Part shown: in pieces, positions 1-7,278 of the stretch | Layout: every line of letters starts with the position of its first letter | Position numbering within the stretch: position 1 is the first letter of the stretch | Assembly (NCBI GenBank): GCA_001769275.1 | Contig: MEOQ01000022.1 | Coordinates: forward strand, 124,001-188,000 | Source of the DNA: Bacteroidetes bacterium GWF2_43_63 | GTDB taxonomy: Bacteria > Bacteroidota > Bacteroidia > Bacteroidales > DTU049 | DNA: 64,000 nt | Reading direction: 5' to 3' | Position numbers and translations under genes: made by a program | Notes under the pieces: generated by a model | Databases searched by the model: none | What the model saw: only the letters and a program-made list of their open reading frames with translations | Told to the model about the DNA's origin: nothing

Positions 1-1005
1 GGTGAACGTATTGTTCAAAAAGGTTTTTGATGCAACGGTCTGGCCGTCATAAATACCATGAGCGGCAGATGTTCCCGACTCTCCAAGTGTGAAGTTATTT
101 CCTATGTAACTAACAATTCCACTTCCGCTCTTAACAGAGTGAAAAACTCCATAAAGCGTTGAGGCATGATCAGTACCGCCGCCGCCCGCATTGTTAATAG
201 TATTGTACTGAATGCTGATATTGGTCTGATAAATCATGTAAATACCCCAGGTAGAGGTGGCACTGCCACCGCCATAATTGACGATTGTGTTTCCGGCACC
301 TGTTTGTCCGATTGCCAGGTTGTTGTCGCCAAAACCTGCAGCTGCAGCGCCTCTGGCATAAATACCTGCATGAACATTACTAATGGTGTTACCAATTATT
401 GTGGTGTTTTCTGTCGCACCCGAAAGGGCTGTTACTGTAACGCCTGTTGAAGAACTAACCGATGTGGTGCCATTGGAAATATATATCCCAAAAACATATC
501 CACTCGTGCCTTTGAACATTGTAATGTTGCTGTTTTTAATGGTCAGAAACTTACAGGCATCGGTGGCTGTTTTTGTAGTGAAGTAGCCGTACTCAATTGT
601 CGAAACCGGTGCAGTAACATCAATACCATCAAAGGTAATGTAATCGCCTGCACTGATGGTTATCACAGCATCGCCAAGACCACCAGCCGTGCTTGTGGTG
701 TTAACGCCGGCGTCGGTTCTTGTAATCAAAGGATTTGCACCAACTCCGGCCGGATCTTTTTGAAAAATGATCGGATCTGTTGCTGTTCCTGTTGCAGTAA
801 CAACAATTTCCGCAGTAGTACTTTCCGTGTATCCGGCAGCAACATTAAAAGTTACACCGCCAGGGCCTACACCAACTGTGTTCAGGTCTGTAACGGCTGC
901 CGTAATGGTGGCATAGTCACCCGGAATAGCCTTTATTCCGGATAGCTGACCGTAGGACATCCCGAATGTCCACAACGCCATGCAAAACAATAGTAGTTTT
1001 TTCAT
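1..1005 (-). CDS. Large secreted beta-helix-type surface protein (N-terminal part)
   Basis: An open frame runs without a stop from the ATG at 1005 out of the left edge, giving 335 codons of N-terminus only. It begins MKKLLLFCMALWTFGMSYGQ, a typical signal peptide. A stretch with PGDYATITAAV and GDYITFDGIDV follows, then repeated Asn/Gly/Thr-rich turns such as TIKNSNITMF and NTISNVHAGIYARG. These are characteristic of parallel beta-helix (pectin-lyase-like) surface proteins of Bacteroidota, which usually carry a T9SS sorting tail. The tail would lie outside the window, so T9SS export is inferred. A TATCTTTG -7 box lies 60 bp upstream. Substrate or adhesion role cannot be read from this fragment. 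Confidence 0.8.
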   Translation of the reverse strand, partial: MKKLLLFCMALWTFGMSYGQLSGIKAIPGDYATITAAVTDLNTVGVGPGGVTFNVAAGYTESTTAEIVVTATGTATDPIIFQKDPAGVGANPLITRTDAGVNTTSTAGGLGDAVITISAGDYITFDGIDVTAPVSTIEYGYFTTKTATDACKFLTIKNSNITMFKGTSGYVFGIYISNGTTSVSSSTGVTVTALSGATENTTIIGNTISNVHAGIYARGAAAAGFGDNNLAIGQTGAGNTIVNYGGGSATSTWGIYMIYQTNISIQYNTINNAGGGGTDHASTLYGVFHSVKSGSGIVSYIGNNFTLGESGTSAAHGIYDGQTVASKTFLNNTFT

Positions 1006-1065
1006 ATTTTAAAATTTAGTTAAGTATTCGCCGGTTATCCCCCCCTAGGGTTTTTGAGCGAAACG

Positions 1066-1073
1066 CAAAGATA
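1066..1073 (-). promoter_or_regulatory. Bacteroidota -7 box (TATCTTTG)
   Basis: The complement reads TATCTTTG, matching the TAnnTTTG -7 consensus of Bacteroidota sigma-ABfr. It lies 60 bp upstream of the ATG at 1005. No convincing -33 TTG was found. The rest of 1006-1274 is AT-rich and shows nothing else. Confidence 0.5.
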
Positions 1074-1275
1074 ATGAATTTCGACTCTAATTAATATCCA
1101 TTTTTTACAAATAGTTTGTATTTCGTGTTAAAAATAGTAAACTACACTCTTTTTAACATAGCCTGTATGCAAATTTATATGCATTTTGCTCCAATACATC
1201 GAATTCAAATAAACTTTTTAACAATATGTTCAATACTTTACGTTTTATGCAACATTTAGTGTTTTTCGAAAAGCA

Positions 1276-1309
1276 AAAAGCGCATCAAACATTTTGCTGA
1301 TGCGCTTTT
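1276..1309 (-). terminator. Intrinsic terminator of the TlpA-DUF6029-Omp28 operon
   Basis: A perfect 12-bp stem (AAAAGCGCATCA / TGATGCGCTTTT) with a 10-nt loop is followed on the minus strand by a T-rich run. It lies 16 bp beyond the stop codon of the Omp28-like gene. Confidence 0.8.
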
Positions 1310-1324
1310 CGCAGCAAAACTGAT

Positions 1325-2173
1325 TTATTTCAGTTTTATTTCCTCGCTTTGAATTACTTCCAGTGTGACTGCATCATAAATGAAAACCACTATATGCATG
1401 TGATCCTTGTTCCAGGTCCCGTTTGTGATGGTGTAACTCAGTGGTTTGCTTACCTGAGAACCGGCTGTTACTCCCGCAGCTGTGAGCGTATCACCCCAGG
1501 TTCCGTTCATGGACCCACGAAGTACATGCATGTGCACATAATCTGCAATGTCCGGTGTTGTGCCGACTGCAGGATCATTGTTTTTCTGATAGTCAACAAT
1601 GCTGTCCTCGGTCAGATAAGCCGAAATCATTACTGGGTTTGAAAACTCTGAAAAGAAATCAACCTTAGCAGTCAAATCAATGGTGGAGGTGCCAGTGTTG
1701 AATGTTTTACTGATATTTATATCTGCATCTGGCGCCAGTGTCAGTAGCTCGGCAATTTTCGAAGCCCAGTCGTCGGGACCAACAACCCTCGAACCGCTGT
1801 ATTCCTTTCGGTTGATAGTCCCGTTCGGATTTCCAATCAAATCGACTCCAAAAAAAGTATTCAGGTCATTTCCGGTGGTGCATTTGAAATCGGTCATGAA
1901 ATTGGGCGAGGCAAAGCCGGCAAAGTAACCGGCGTGAACAGTCACCAGCGTGATCTTCCCGGGATAAAGCTCCATAAGCTGGTGCGCAAGAACTGCCGCT
2001 GTCGGGCAATTTGGACATAAATGTCCGGTATATTCTTCAAGAAGTACTTTTCTGACAACCGTATCGGTTGGATCCGGCGGGACGTAGTTATCGGTGTAAG
2101 GTGGCTCAATAACATCGCATGCTGCGAATATTGAAATGGCAAGAATGACAAATATTTTAAACAGATTTTTCAT
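1325..2173 (-). CDS. Omp28-related lipoprotein with thioredoxin-like CPNC motif
   Basis: The 282-residue protein starts MKNLFKIFVILAISIFAACD. The lipobox IFAAC puts the lipidated Cys at residue 19, so it is an envelope lipoprotein. The segment EEYTGHLCPNCPTAA (Cys53 and Cys56) and the thioredoxin-like layout after it match the Omp28-related family of Bacteroidota, whose exact role is not settled. The C-terminal half is a beta-rich domain ending in EVIQSEEIKLK. It is the last gene of an operon with a TlpA-like thioredoxin and a DUF6029 barrel, only 11 bp after the latter. This suggests an envelope redox or assembly function, but no substrate is evident. Confidence 0.8.
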   Translation of the reverse strand: MKNLFKIFVILAISIFAACDVIEPPYTDNYVPPDPTDTVVRKVLLEEYTGHLCPNCPTAAVLAHQLMELYPGKITLVTVHAGYFAGFASPNFMTDFKCTTGNDLNTFFGVDLIGNPNGTINRKEYSGSRVVGPDDWASKIAELLTLAPDADINISKTFNTGTSTIDLTAKVDFFSEFSNPVMISAYLTEDSIVDYQKNNDPAVGTTPDIADYVHMHVLRGSMNGTWGDTLTAAGVTAGSQVSKPLSYTITNGTWNKDHMHIVVFIYDAVTLEVIQSEEIKLK

Positions 2174-2184
2174 GTCTGGTCGCT

Positions 2185-3825
2185 TTAAAAGTTACTTGTA
2201 ATGGTCACTAGAAATCCATACGAAGCTGGTACATTTCGGCAAACGCCACCCACGCAAACAATGCCTTCGCGCTGTTTTCCGTACGTGAGCGCTATCCGGC
2301 TGCTGTTATTTGTGTAGCCAAATCCTGTGGTGTAATAATGGAGTTTTTTGTTGTTGTCCGGATTTCCATAATTGTAACTGTCACCAGCCATAAAAAACCA
2401 CTTGGGTGCAACGGTGAATTCAAGCATCGCATTGGCCCAGTTCTTTTCGTCTTGTTTCGACAGCAGGTGCTGCACTTCCATGCGGATTGAATTGGTTGGC
2501 GTAATTTTATAGGTCACATCAGCAATTCCAATGTGGTTGTAAAATATCCCATCGGTATGTCCTTCAATCACATCGCTGTTGTAGGTGAGATAAGCCCAGG
2601 TGAAAATCCCTTTTACTTTCTTGCTGAATTTATGGCTGATTTCGACATTGAAGTCCTCGTAATAAAGTTCATCGCCAATAGCAAAGAAATCGCTGGTGTA
2701 GCCAAGTGTTCCGGGCTTCATGAGCGGCGTGGTATCGTTCACCTGCTGCATGTCAATGGCGTTGGCCCTTGAATAATTCACCGCAACGTCGGTTCCGTAA
2801 TGTCCGCCAAGCTTCGTGTCTTTTTTGATTTTGTAATTGATTTGTCCCTGCCATGCCATTTCGCCATTGGGCTGCGATGCATAGGGATAAAAGGCCAGCA
2901 ACGTGTATGAATGCGGTTTTGTCAACGCTGGCAGGTAATTCATGGTAAGCACGTTTCCGGTTGCGGAGCGGTCGGACCGGTAATTCATATTGTCGATGCG
3001 CTTGGCGCTTAAAGTAATTCCAAATCCTTTTTTTGAATAACTCAGTGATGCAAATAAAGCTTCACCGGGCTTGTAAATCATTTTATTTACAGTCGAAGGA
3101 TCGTTGATTTTATAGGCATATTCACCAGTCAGCATCCAGTTTCCATAATTCAGTGTGGTCCGTGCTGCCCAGCCTCCAACGTTTTCCGGAAGCTTATAGA
3201 TTGGATCACGGTCTGCCTGAAATTTACTCACAAAGCTTCCGCCAAAGGTGGCTTTCATTTTCGCCGCCGTCCATTTTTTATTGAATTCGTTGAGGTTTAT
3301 TTCGCCATCGAGGCCGCGCACAATGCCGTCGCCTTTGTCGAAGAAGAAACGCTGCTGCCCGATTAAACCTTTCAGATAAATGCCGTTGTAGGGCTTATAT
3401 CTGAGGCGAATCCCGTCGAGCGAATTATCGATTCCAAGACTGCGTTCTTCGTAGCTGCGCAGCAACAGGCCGGTTCCAAACTGTTCGTAATAATTTCCCA
3501 CCGTAATTTCAAAATCCTTGTGGTTATATGAGGCAAACCGATAGGGGATTCCACTGCCTTTGTAGCGCGGATCGAAGCCCTGCATCACATTGTTGTAGTT
3601 TTCGTATCTGACTCCTGCTGCAAAATTTCCTGAAGTGAACAGTAGATTCAAATACCCGTTGCAAAGCAGTTTTTCAGGGACGGTATCTGCTCCAATTTTT
3701 GCATCGGGCAGATAATACTGAAAGTCAGTCTGAAAGTCGCCATGTATCTGGCTATTCTGCATAACATTCTGAGCGGCACCCATCACTGAACTCAGGATGA
3801 ATGCCGCAGCAAAAAACTTCTTCAT
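2185..3825 (-). CDS. DUF6029-family outer membrane barrel protein
   Basis: I place the start at 3825 (MKKFFAAAFILSSVMGAAQN), which begins directly with a signal peptide; an in-frame ATG at 3837 would add only MIQN. The mature part is about 525 residues of alternating aromatic/polar beta strands, for example GNYYEQFGTGLLLRSYEER and DGIRLRYKPYNGIYLKGLIG. It ends in a strand finishing VTITSNF, typical of an outer membrane barrel C-terminus. The YEQFG..LLLR region is the hallmark I associate with DUF6029, a Bacteroidota family of unknown function. It is co-transcribed with the TlpA-like gene (17 bp upstream) and the Omp28-like gene. Confidence 0.75.
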   Translation of the reverse strand: MKKFFAAAFILSSVMGAAQNVMQNSQIHGDFQTDFQYYLPDAKIGADTVPEKLLCNGYLNLLFTSGNFAAGVRYENYNNVMQGFDPRYKGSGIPYRFASYNHKDFEITVGNYYEQFGTGLLLRSYEERSLGIDNSLDGIRLRYKPYNGIYLKGLIGQQRFFFDKGDGIVRGLDGEINLNEFNKKWTAAKMKATFGGSFVSKFQADRDPIYKLPENVGGWAARTTLNYGNWMLTGEYAYKINDPSTVNKMIYKPGEALFASLSYSKKGFGITLSAKRIDNMNYRSDRSATGNVLTMNYLPALTKPHSYTLLAFYPYASQPNGEMAWQGQINYKIKKDTKLGGHYGTDVAVNYSRANAIDMQQVNDTTPLMKPGTLGYTSDFFAIGDELYYEDFNVEISHKFSKKVKGIFTWAYLTYNSDVIEGHTDGIFYNHIGIADVTYKITPTNSIRMEVQHLLSKQDEKNWANAMLEFTVAPKWFFMAGDSYNYGNPDNNKKLHYYTTGFGYTNNSSRIALTYGKQREGIVCVGGVCRNVPASYGFLVTITSNF

Positions 3826-3842
3826 ATTTTGGATCATAGGTT

Positions 3843-4349
3843 TTATTCGCTGATTTTTTCGCCTCTGTTGAGTTTTCTGATCAGTTCAATCAGTTCCAGT
3901 TCGCCGCCTTCGGTGAACGAAGTGTGCTGCCAGACAATGTTTTTGTCTGCATCAATAATGAATGTATGAGGAACAAGATTCACATTCATGGCGCGCTTGA
4001 AATCGGCATTGGGATCACAAAGCACTTCAAAAGGCCAGTCACGGCCGTTTACAAACGATGCGACATTTGGAAACGTTCTTGAATCGTCAATGCTGATGGC
4101 GTAAAGCTTCACACCTGTCTCTTCCTGCCACTCTTCATACACTTCTGCAAAGGTTGTGAGCTCTTTCACACAAGGCTTGCACCATGTTGCCCAGAAGCTG
4201 ATGATAATCGGCTTGCCGGGGTTTGAAATTGAATCAGTGGAAATCACGCTTCCGTCTGGTTTTTTCAAATCGACCGATGGCAATGTGTTGGTTTGTGCAG
4301 TTACAGCAATGACTGCTAAAAAGGCGAGTATTCCGAAAAATGATTTCAT
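3843..4349 (-). CDS. TlpA-like thiol-disulfide oxidoreductase
   Basis: The reading frame is open to 4469, but I choose the ATG at 4349. It starts MKSFFGILAFLAVIAVTAQ, a clean signal peptide, and a CAAATATA (TATATTTG on the coding strand) -7 box lies between the two candidate starts. The 168-residue product has one thioredoxin fold of the TlpA/ResA/AhpC-TSA type with FWATWCKPC (Cys57 and Cys60) and the later VPHTFIID cis-Pro strand. It is expected to act in the periplasm, reducing or shuffling disulfides. As first gene of an operon with a barrel and an Omp28-like protein, it probably serves those envelope partners. Confidence 0.88.
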   Translation of the reverse strand: MKSFFGILAFLAVIAVTAQTNTLPSVDLKKPDGSVISTDSISNPGKPIIISFWATWCKPCVKELTTFAEVYEEWQEETGVKLYAISIDDSRTFPNVASFVNGRDWPFEVLCDPNADFKRAMNVNLVPHTFIIDADKNIVWQHTSFTEGGELELIELIRKLNRGEKISE

Positions 4350-4413
4350 GTTAATGATTTTGGGGTTCACGCATTTCAAATTTCTTACCAAAAAAGTAAT
4401 TACTTGAACAATG

Positions 4414-4421
4414 CAAATATA
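4414..4421 (-). promoter_or_regulatory. -7 box for the TlpA operon (TATATTTG)
   Basis: The complement reads TATATTTG, 65 bp upstream of the ATG at 4349 and inside the N-terminal extension that a start at 4469 would need. It therefore supports the shorter gene. Confidence 0.55.
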
Positions 4422-4518
4422 ATTGTTTCTTCTTATCGAAAGAAACAGATATGTTTGCTGCTTCAACATTTTTTCAACATTTGTAGCTGAAAATGAACGA
4501 GATATTGAAAAAAGAAAA

Positions 4519-4557
4519 AAATCTGTCTCCGGAATTTATATTAACGGAAACAGATTT
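4519..4557 (-). terminator. Terminator after the first cupin gene
   Basis: The stem AAATCTGT / ACAGATTT, extended inward by TCCG/CGGA, is followed on the minus strand by a T-rich run of about a dozen bases. It lies 34 bp past the stop codon of the cupin gene at 4591. Confidence 0.8.
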
Positions 4558-4590
4558 TATTTGAAAAGGCAAGTCAACACTAGTATTTCC

Positions 4591-4917
4591 TTATCCTTTG
4601 ATCATAAAAAGGAGCATTTTAAATGCTTCCGGTGCTCTTACTGCATGTGGAATATTGGCTGGCATAATGATCAGTTCGCCGGCTTTTACCGTATAAGGTT
4701 CGCCACCGATTATGTATTCTCCGGTCCCTTCAATCACCTGAACAACAGCATCAAATGGGGCTGCATGCTCGCTCAGTGCCTGTCCGGCATCGAAAGCAAA
4801 CAAGGTGAGGTTGCCGCCGGTGTTTTTCGAAACAATTTTACTAACAATGCCACCCGGTGTATAATCAATGGCCGAAGCAACAGCGGTGGCTTTTGAATGT
4901 TCAAATGCGTTTTCCAT
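4591..4917 (-). CDS. Small cupin-domain protein
   Basis: A 108-residue single-domain cupin. It has the first cupin motif region with GQALSEHAAPFDAVVQVIEGTGEYIIGG and the second motif PANIPHAVRAP. A single His sits in each of the two metal-ligand regions (SEHAAP and IPHAV), so a metal site is possible but reduced. Small cupins like this are frequent neighbours of hybrid cluster protein and rubrerythrin genes in anaerobes, and hcp lies just upstream here. No substrate can be assigned. A perfect inverted repeat TGAAGGT/ACCTTCA (4934-4940 and 4954-4960) precedes the gene and could be an operator, which is only a suggestion. Confidence 0.85.
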   Translation of the reverse strand: MENAFEHSKATAVASAIDYTPGGIVSKIVSKNTGGNLTLFAFDAGQALSEHAAPFDAVVQVIEGTGEYIIGGEPYTVKAGELIIMPANIPHAVRAPEAFKMLLFMIKG

Positions 4918-5027
4918 AGAGTTTCAGATTTTATGAAGGTGAATCACAATCCGACCTTCAACGTTAATTTGTGAAATTTGTTTTCAGGTTCTGTATTAGC
5001 CAGATTCTTTATTTACCGTAAATTACT

Positions 5028-5345
5028 TTAAGGTTTTGGCGCTTTAACAACCAGAATCCGGGCTGCAACATCCGATTGATTTGAAAGATGGTGTATAATG
5101 TCTTTTGGACTTTCGATAAGCGTGCCTGACGAAAATGATTCAGTTTCCTCTCCGATATGAACAGTTGCGGTTCCTTCGAAAACAAAAAAGAAAACATCGA
5201 CAGGGGTGGTGTGTGGCTTCAGTGCCTGACCGGGCTGCAGACTAATCATGAGCGCCTGAGCGGTCGGATCGTTATACAACATTTTCACATCGACGCCATG
5301 CGGGTTTTCTTTTGCTCCAGCAGTTGAAAAATGGGTGCTTTTCAT
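5028..5345 (-). CDS. Small cupin-domain protein, paralogue of the next cupin
   Basis: A 105-residue single cupin containing QPGQALKPHTTPVDVFFFVFEGTATVHIGEE and SPKDIIHHLSNQ. The His residues of both cupin motifs (KPHTT and IIHHL) are present. It shares length and organisation with the cupin at 4591-4917, so the two look like an old tandem duplication. It follows hcp after a strong terminator hairpin (5359-5389) and is therefore probably not simply co-transcribed with it, or is expressed at a lower level. A ligand-binding or stress-related role beside Hcp is inferred from position only. Confidence 0.85.
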   Translation of the reverse strand: MKSTHFSTAGAKENPHGVDVKMLYNDPTAQALMISLQPGQALKPHTTPVDVFFFVFEGTATVHIGEETESFSSGTLIESPKDIIHHLSNQSDVAARILVVKAPKP

Positions 5346-5358
5346 AGAATGAGATTAA

Positions 5359-5389
5359 AGAAAAGGGACATTCAGCATGTCCCTTTTCT
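5359..5389 (-). terminator. Terminator between hcp and the second cupin
   Basis: A perfect 13-bp stem (AGAAAAGGGACAT / ATGTCCCTTTTCT) with a 5-nt loop lies 10 bp beyond the hcp stop codon. It is followed by TTAATCT on the coding strand, so the downstream U-tract is weak and partial read-through is possible. Confidence 0.7.
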
Positions 5390-5398
5390 GAATTTTAA

Positions 5399-7048
5399 TT
5401 ATCCGATCATTAAGGCCAGATCTTCGTCAACGGTAGAAATTCCGGCTATTCCGAAGTTTTCAACCAGCACTTTGGCCACGTTGGGCGATAGGAATGCCGG
5501 GAGCGTTGGTCCGAGGTGAATGTTTTTAACACCCAGTGAGAGCAGGGCCAACAATACGGCAACTGCTTTCTGTTCGTACCAGGCAATGTTGTAAACAATC
5601 GGAAGCTTGTTCACATCGTCGAGTCCGAAAACTTCTTTTAGTTTGAGAGCGATAACGGCGAGTGAGTAGCTGTCGTTGCACTGACCAGCATCGAGTACGC
5701 GTGGAATTCCGCCGATGTCGCCAAGTTGGAGTTTGTTGTAGCGATATTTGGCACAACCGGCTGTGAGAATAACAGTGTCTTTTGGAAGTTTTTCAGCAAA
5801 TTCCGTGTAGTATTCGCGCGATTTCATGCGTCCGTCGCAACCGGCCATAACGACAAATTTGCGGATGGCACCTGATTTAACTGCGTCGACAACTTTATCG
5901 GCCAATGCCAGAACCTGTGCATGTGCAAAACCACCTACGATGCTGCCGGTCTCGATTTGAGTCGGTGCCTGACATTTCTTGGCGTGTTCAATAATTGCTG
6001 AAAAATCTTTGCGGCCACCTTCGGGACGATCGGCAATGTGAATTGCACCTTCAAGTCCTGAAGCACCCGTTGTGTAGATGCGGTCGGCATAGTTTGCGTT
6101 TGCACGCGGAGGAACAATGCAGTTGGTGGTGAAGAGGAACGGGCCATTGAAAGTTTCGAAATCATCGACCTGTTTCCACCATGAAGAGCCGTAGTTTCCT
6201 ACGAAGTTTTCGTATTGTTTGAATTTTGGATAATAATGAGCAGGCAGCATTTCGCTGTGAGTGTACACGTCGACGCCGGTACCTTTTGTCTGCTCGAGCA
6301 GATCTTCTAGGTCGCGCAGGTCATGCCCGCTGATGAGAATAGCGGGATTGTTGCGTACGCCAATGTTTACTGAAGTGATTTCAGGATTGCCGTAGGTGCT
6401 TGTGTTGGCTTTGTCGAGAAGCGCCATTGTTTTTACACAGTTTTCGCCGGTTTTCATGGTCAGCGCTACAAGTTCGTCAACACTCATGTCGGTGCGCAGA
6501 AGCTGTGCAAGTGCGTGTGTTGTGAAGTTGATAATGTCTTTGTCGGTGTGATTCAGATTCCATGCGTGTTCTGCATAGGCAGCCATACCTTTGACACCAT
6601 ACATGACAAGCTCTTTCAGCGAACGGATATCTTCGTGTGTTTCAGCCAGAACGCCAATCAGTAGGGCTTTTTTGTCAAAGTCTTCTTCGGTAGTAGCTTC
6701 CCATTGTGCCGCACCGGGAATTTGAACATCATTGAGTTTTGGTTCAACAAGTGCGCGGATTTTTTTCTTGGCAGCCAGTGTTTCATTCACAAGAGCAATA
6801 ATCGCTTTGCGATCGAAGTTGGCATTGGTGATAGTAGCAAAAATGGCATTGAGTACCATTCTGTCAGTTTTGGCATCCAACGTGATTCCAAGTTGGTTGG
6901 CCTTGTCCATCCACCAGCTTAAACCTTTTACATTATATATTAAAAGGTCCTGCATGGCAGAAACGGGTTCTTTCTTTCCACATACACCGGCAATGGTACA
7001 GCCGGTTCCTTTTGCGGTTTCCTGACACTGAAAACAAAACATGCTCAT
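5399..7048 (-). CDS. hcp: Hydroxylamine reductase / hybrid cluster protein
   Basis: The 549-residue product (start at 7048, [10 protein letters not shown]; the frame upstream adds an unlikely extension) is a full-length Hcp. The N-terminal cysteines Cys5, Cys8, Cys17 and Cys23 give CX2CX8CX5C, the class I pattern that binds a cubane cluster in anaerobes rather than the CX2CX12CX6C of enterobacteria. Later blocks typical of the hybrid cluster are present: [36 protein letters not shown] and [10 protein letters not shown]. The protein reduces hydroxylamine in vitro and is linked to NO detoxification. A TACATTTG -7 box (7092-7099) and an inverted repeat TAATG/CATTA (7110-7114, 7124-7128) lie upstream. 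Confidence 0.96.
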   Translation of the reverse strand: MSMFCFQCQETAKGTGCTIAGVCGKKEPVSAMQDLLIYNVKGLSWWMDKANQLGITLDAKTDRMVLNAIFATITNANFDRKAIIALVNETLAAKKKIRALVEPKLNDVQIPGAAQWEATTEEDFDKKALLIGVLAETHEDIRSLKELVMYGVKGMAAYAEHAWNLNHTDKDIINFTTHALAQLLRTDMSVDELVALTMKTGENCVKTMALLDKANTSTYGNPEITSVNIGVRNNPAILISGHDLRDLEDLLEQTKGTGVDVYTHSEMLPAHYYPKFKQYENFVGNYGSSWWKQVDDFETFNGPFLFTTNCIVPPRANANYADRIYTTGASGLEGAIHIADRPEGGRKDFSAIIEHAKKCQAPTQIETGSIVGGFAHAQVLALADKVVDAVKSGAIRKFVVMAGCDGRMKSREYYTEFAEKLPKDTVILTAGCAKYRYNKLQLGDIGGIPRVLDAGQCNDSYSLAVIALKLKEVFGLDDVNKLPIVYNIAWYEQKAVAVLLALLSLGVKNIHLGPTLPAFLSPNVAKVLVENFGIAGISTVDEDLALMIG

Positions 7049-7091
7049 AGTTCGTTGGGTTTTTAAATTAGCAATTAGGTAAATCAATACG

Positions 7092-7099
7092 CAAATGTA
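7092..7099 (-). promoter_or_regulatory. hcp promoter -7 box with upstream inverted repeat
   Basis: TACATTTG on the minus strand fits TAnnTTTG. Eleven bp further upstream a TAATG-N9-CATTA inverted repeat (7110-7128) overlaps the expected -33 region. That is where a regulator of nitrosative-stress genes could bind; regulation is inference. Confidence 0.45.
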
Positions 7100-7278
7100 T
7101 AAATGTTTTTAATGATATTTTCACATTAACACATCATTAACGCCTGTCATTTTCTTCATTTCTGATAATCATCATTTTATTGAAATGCTAATATACATAA
7201 TTTACTGAAGTTTTGTAACTAAAAGAATGTAAATTCGTCCAAGAAAACATAAAACAACAATTGTTTCGTTTTTGCATC

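Noticed and set aside
4350-4469. N-terminal extension of the TlpA-like protein to 4469
   Set aside because: The extension is unlike any signal sequence and the -7 box at 4414-4421 lies inside it.
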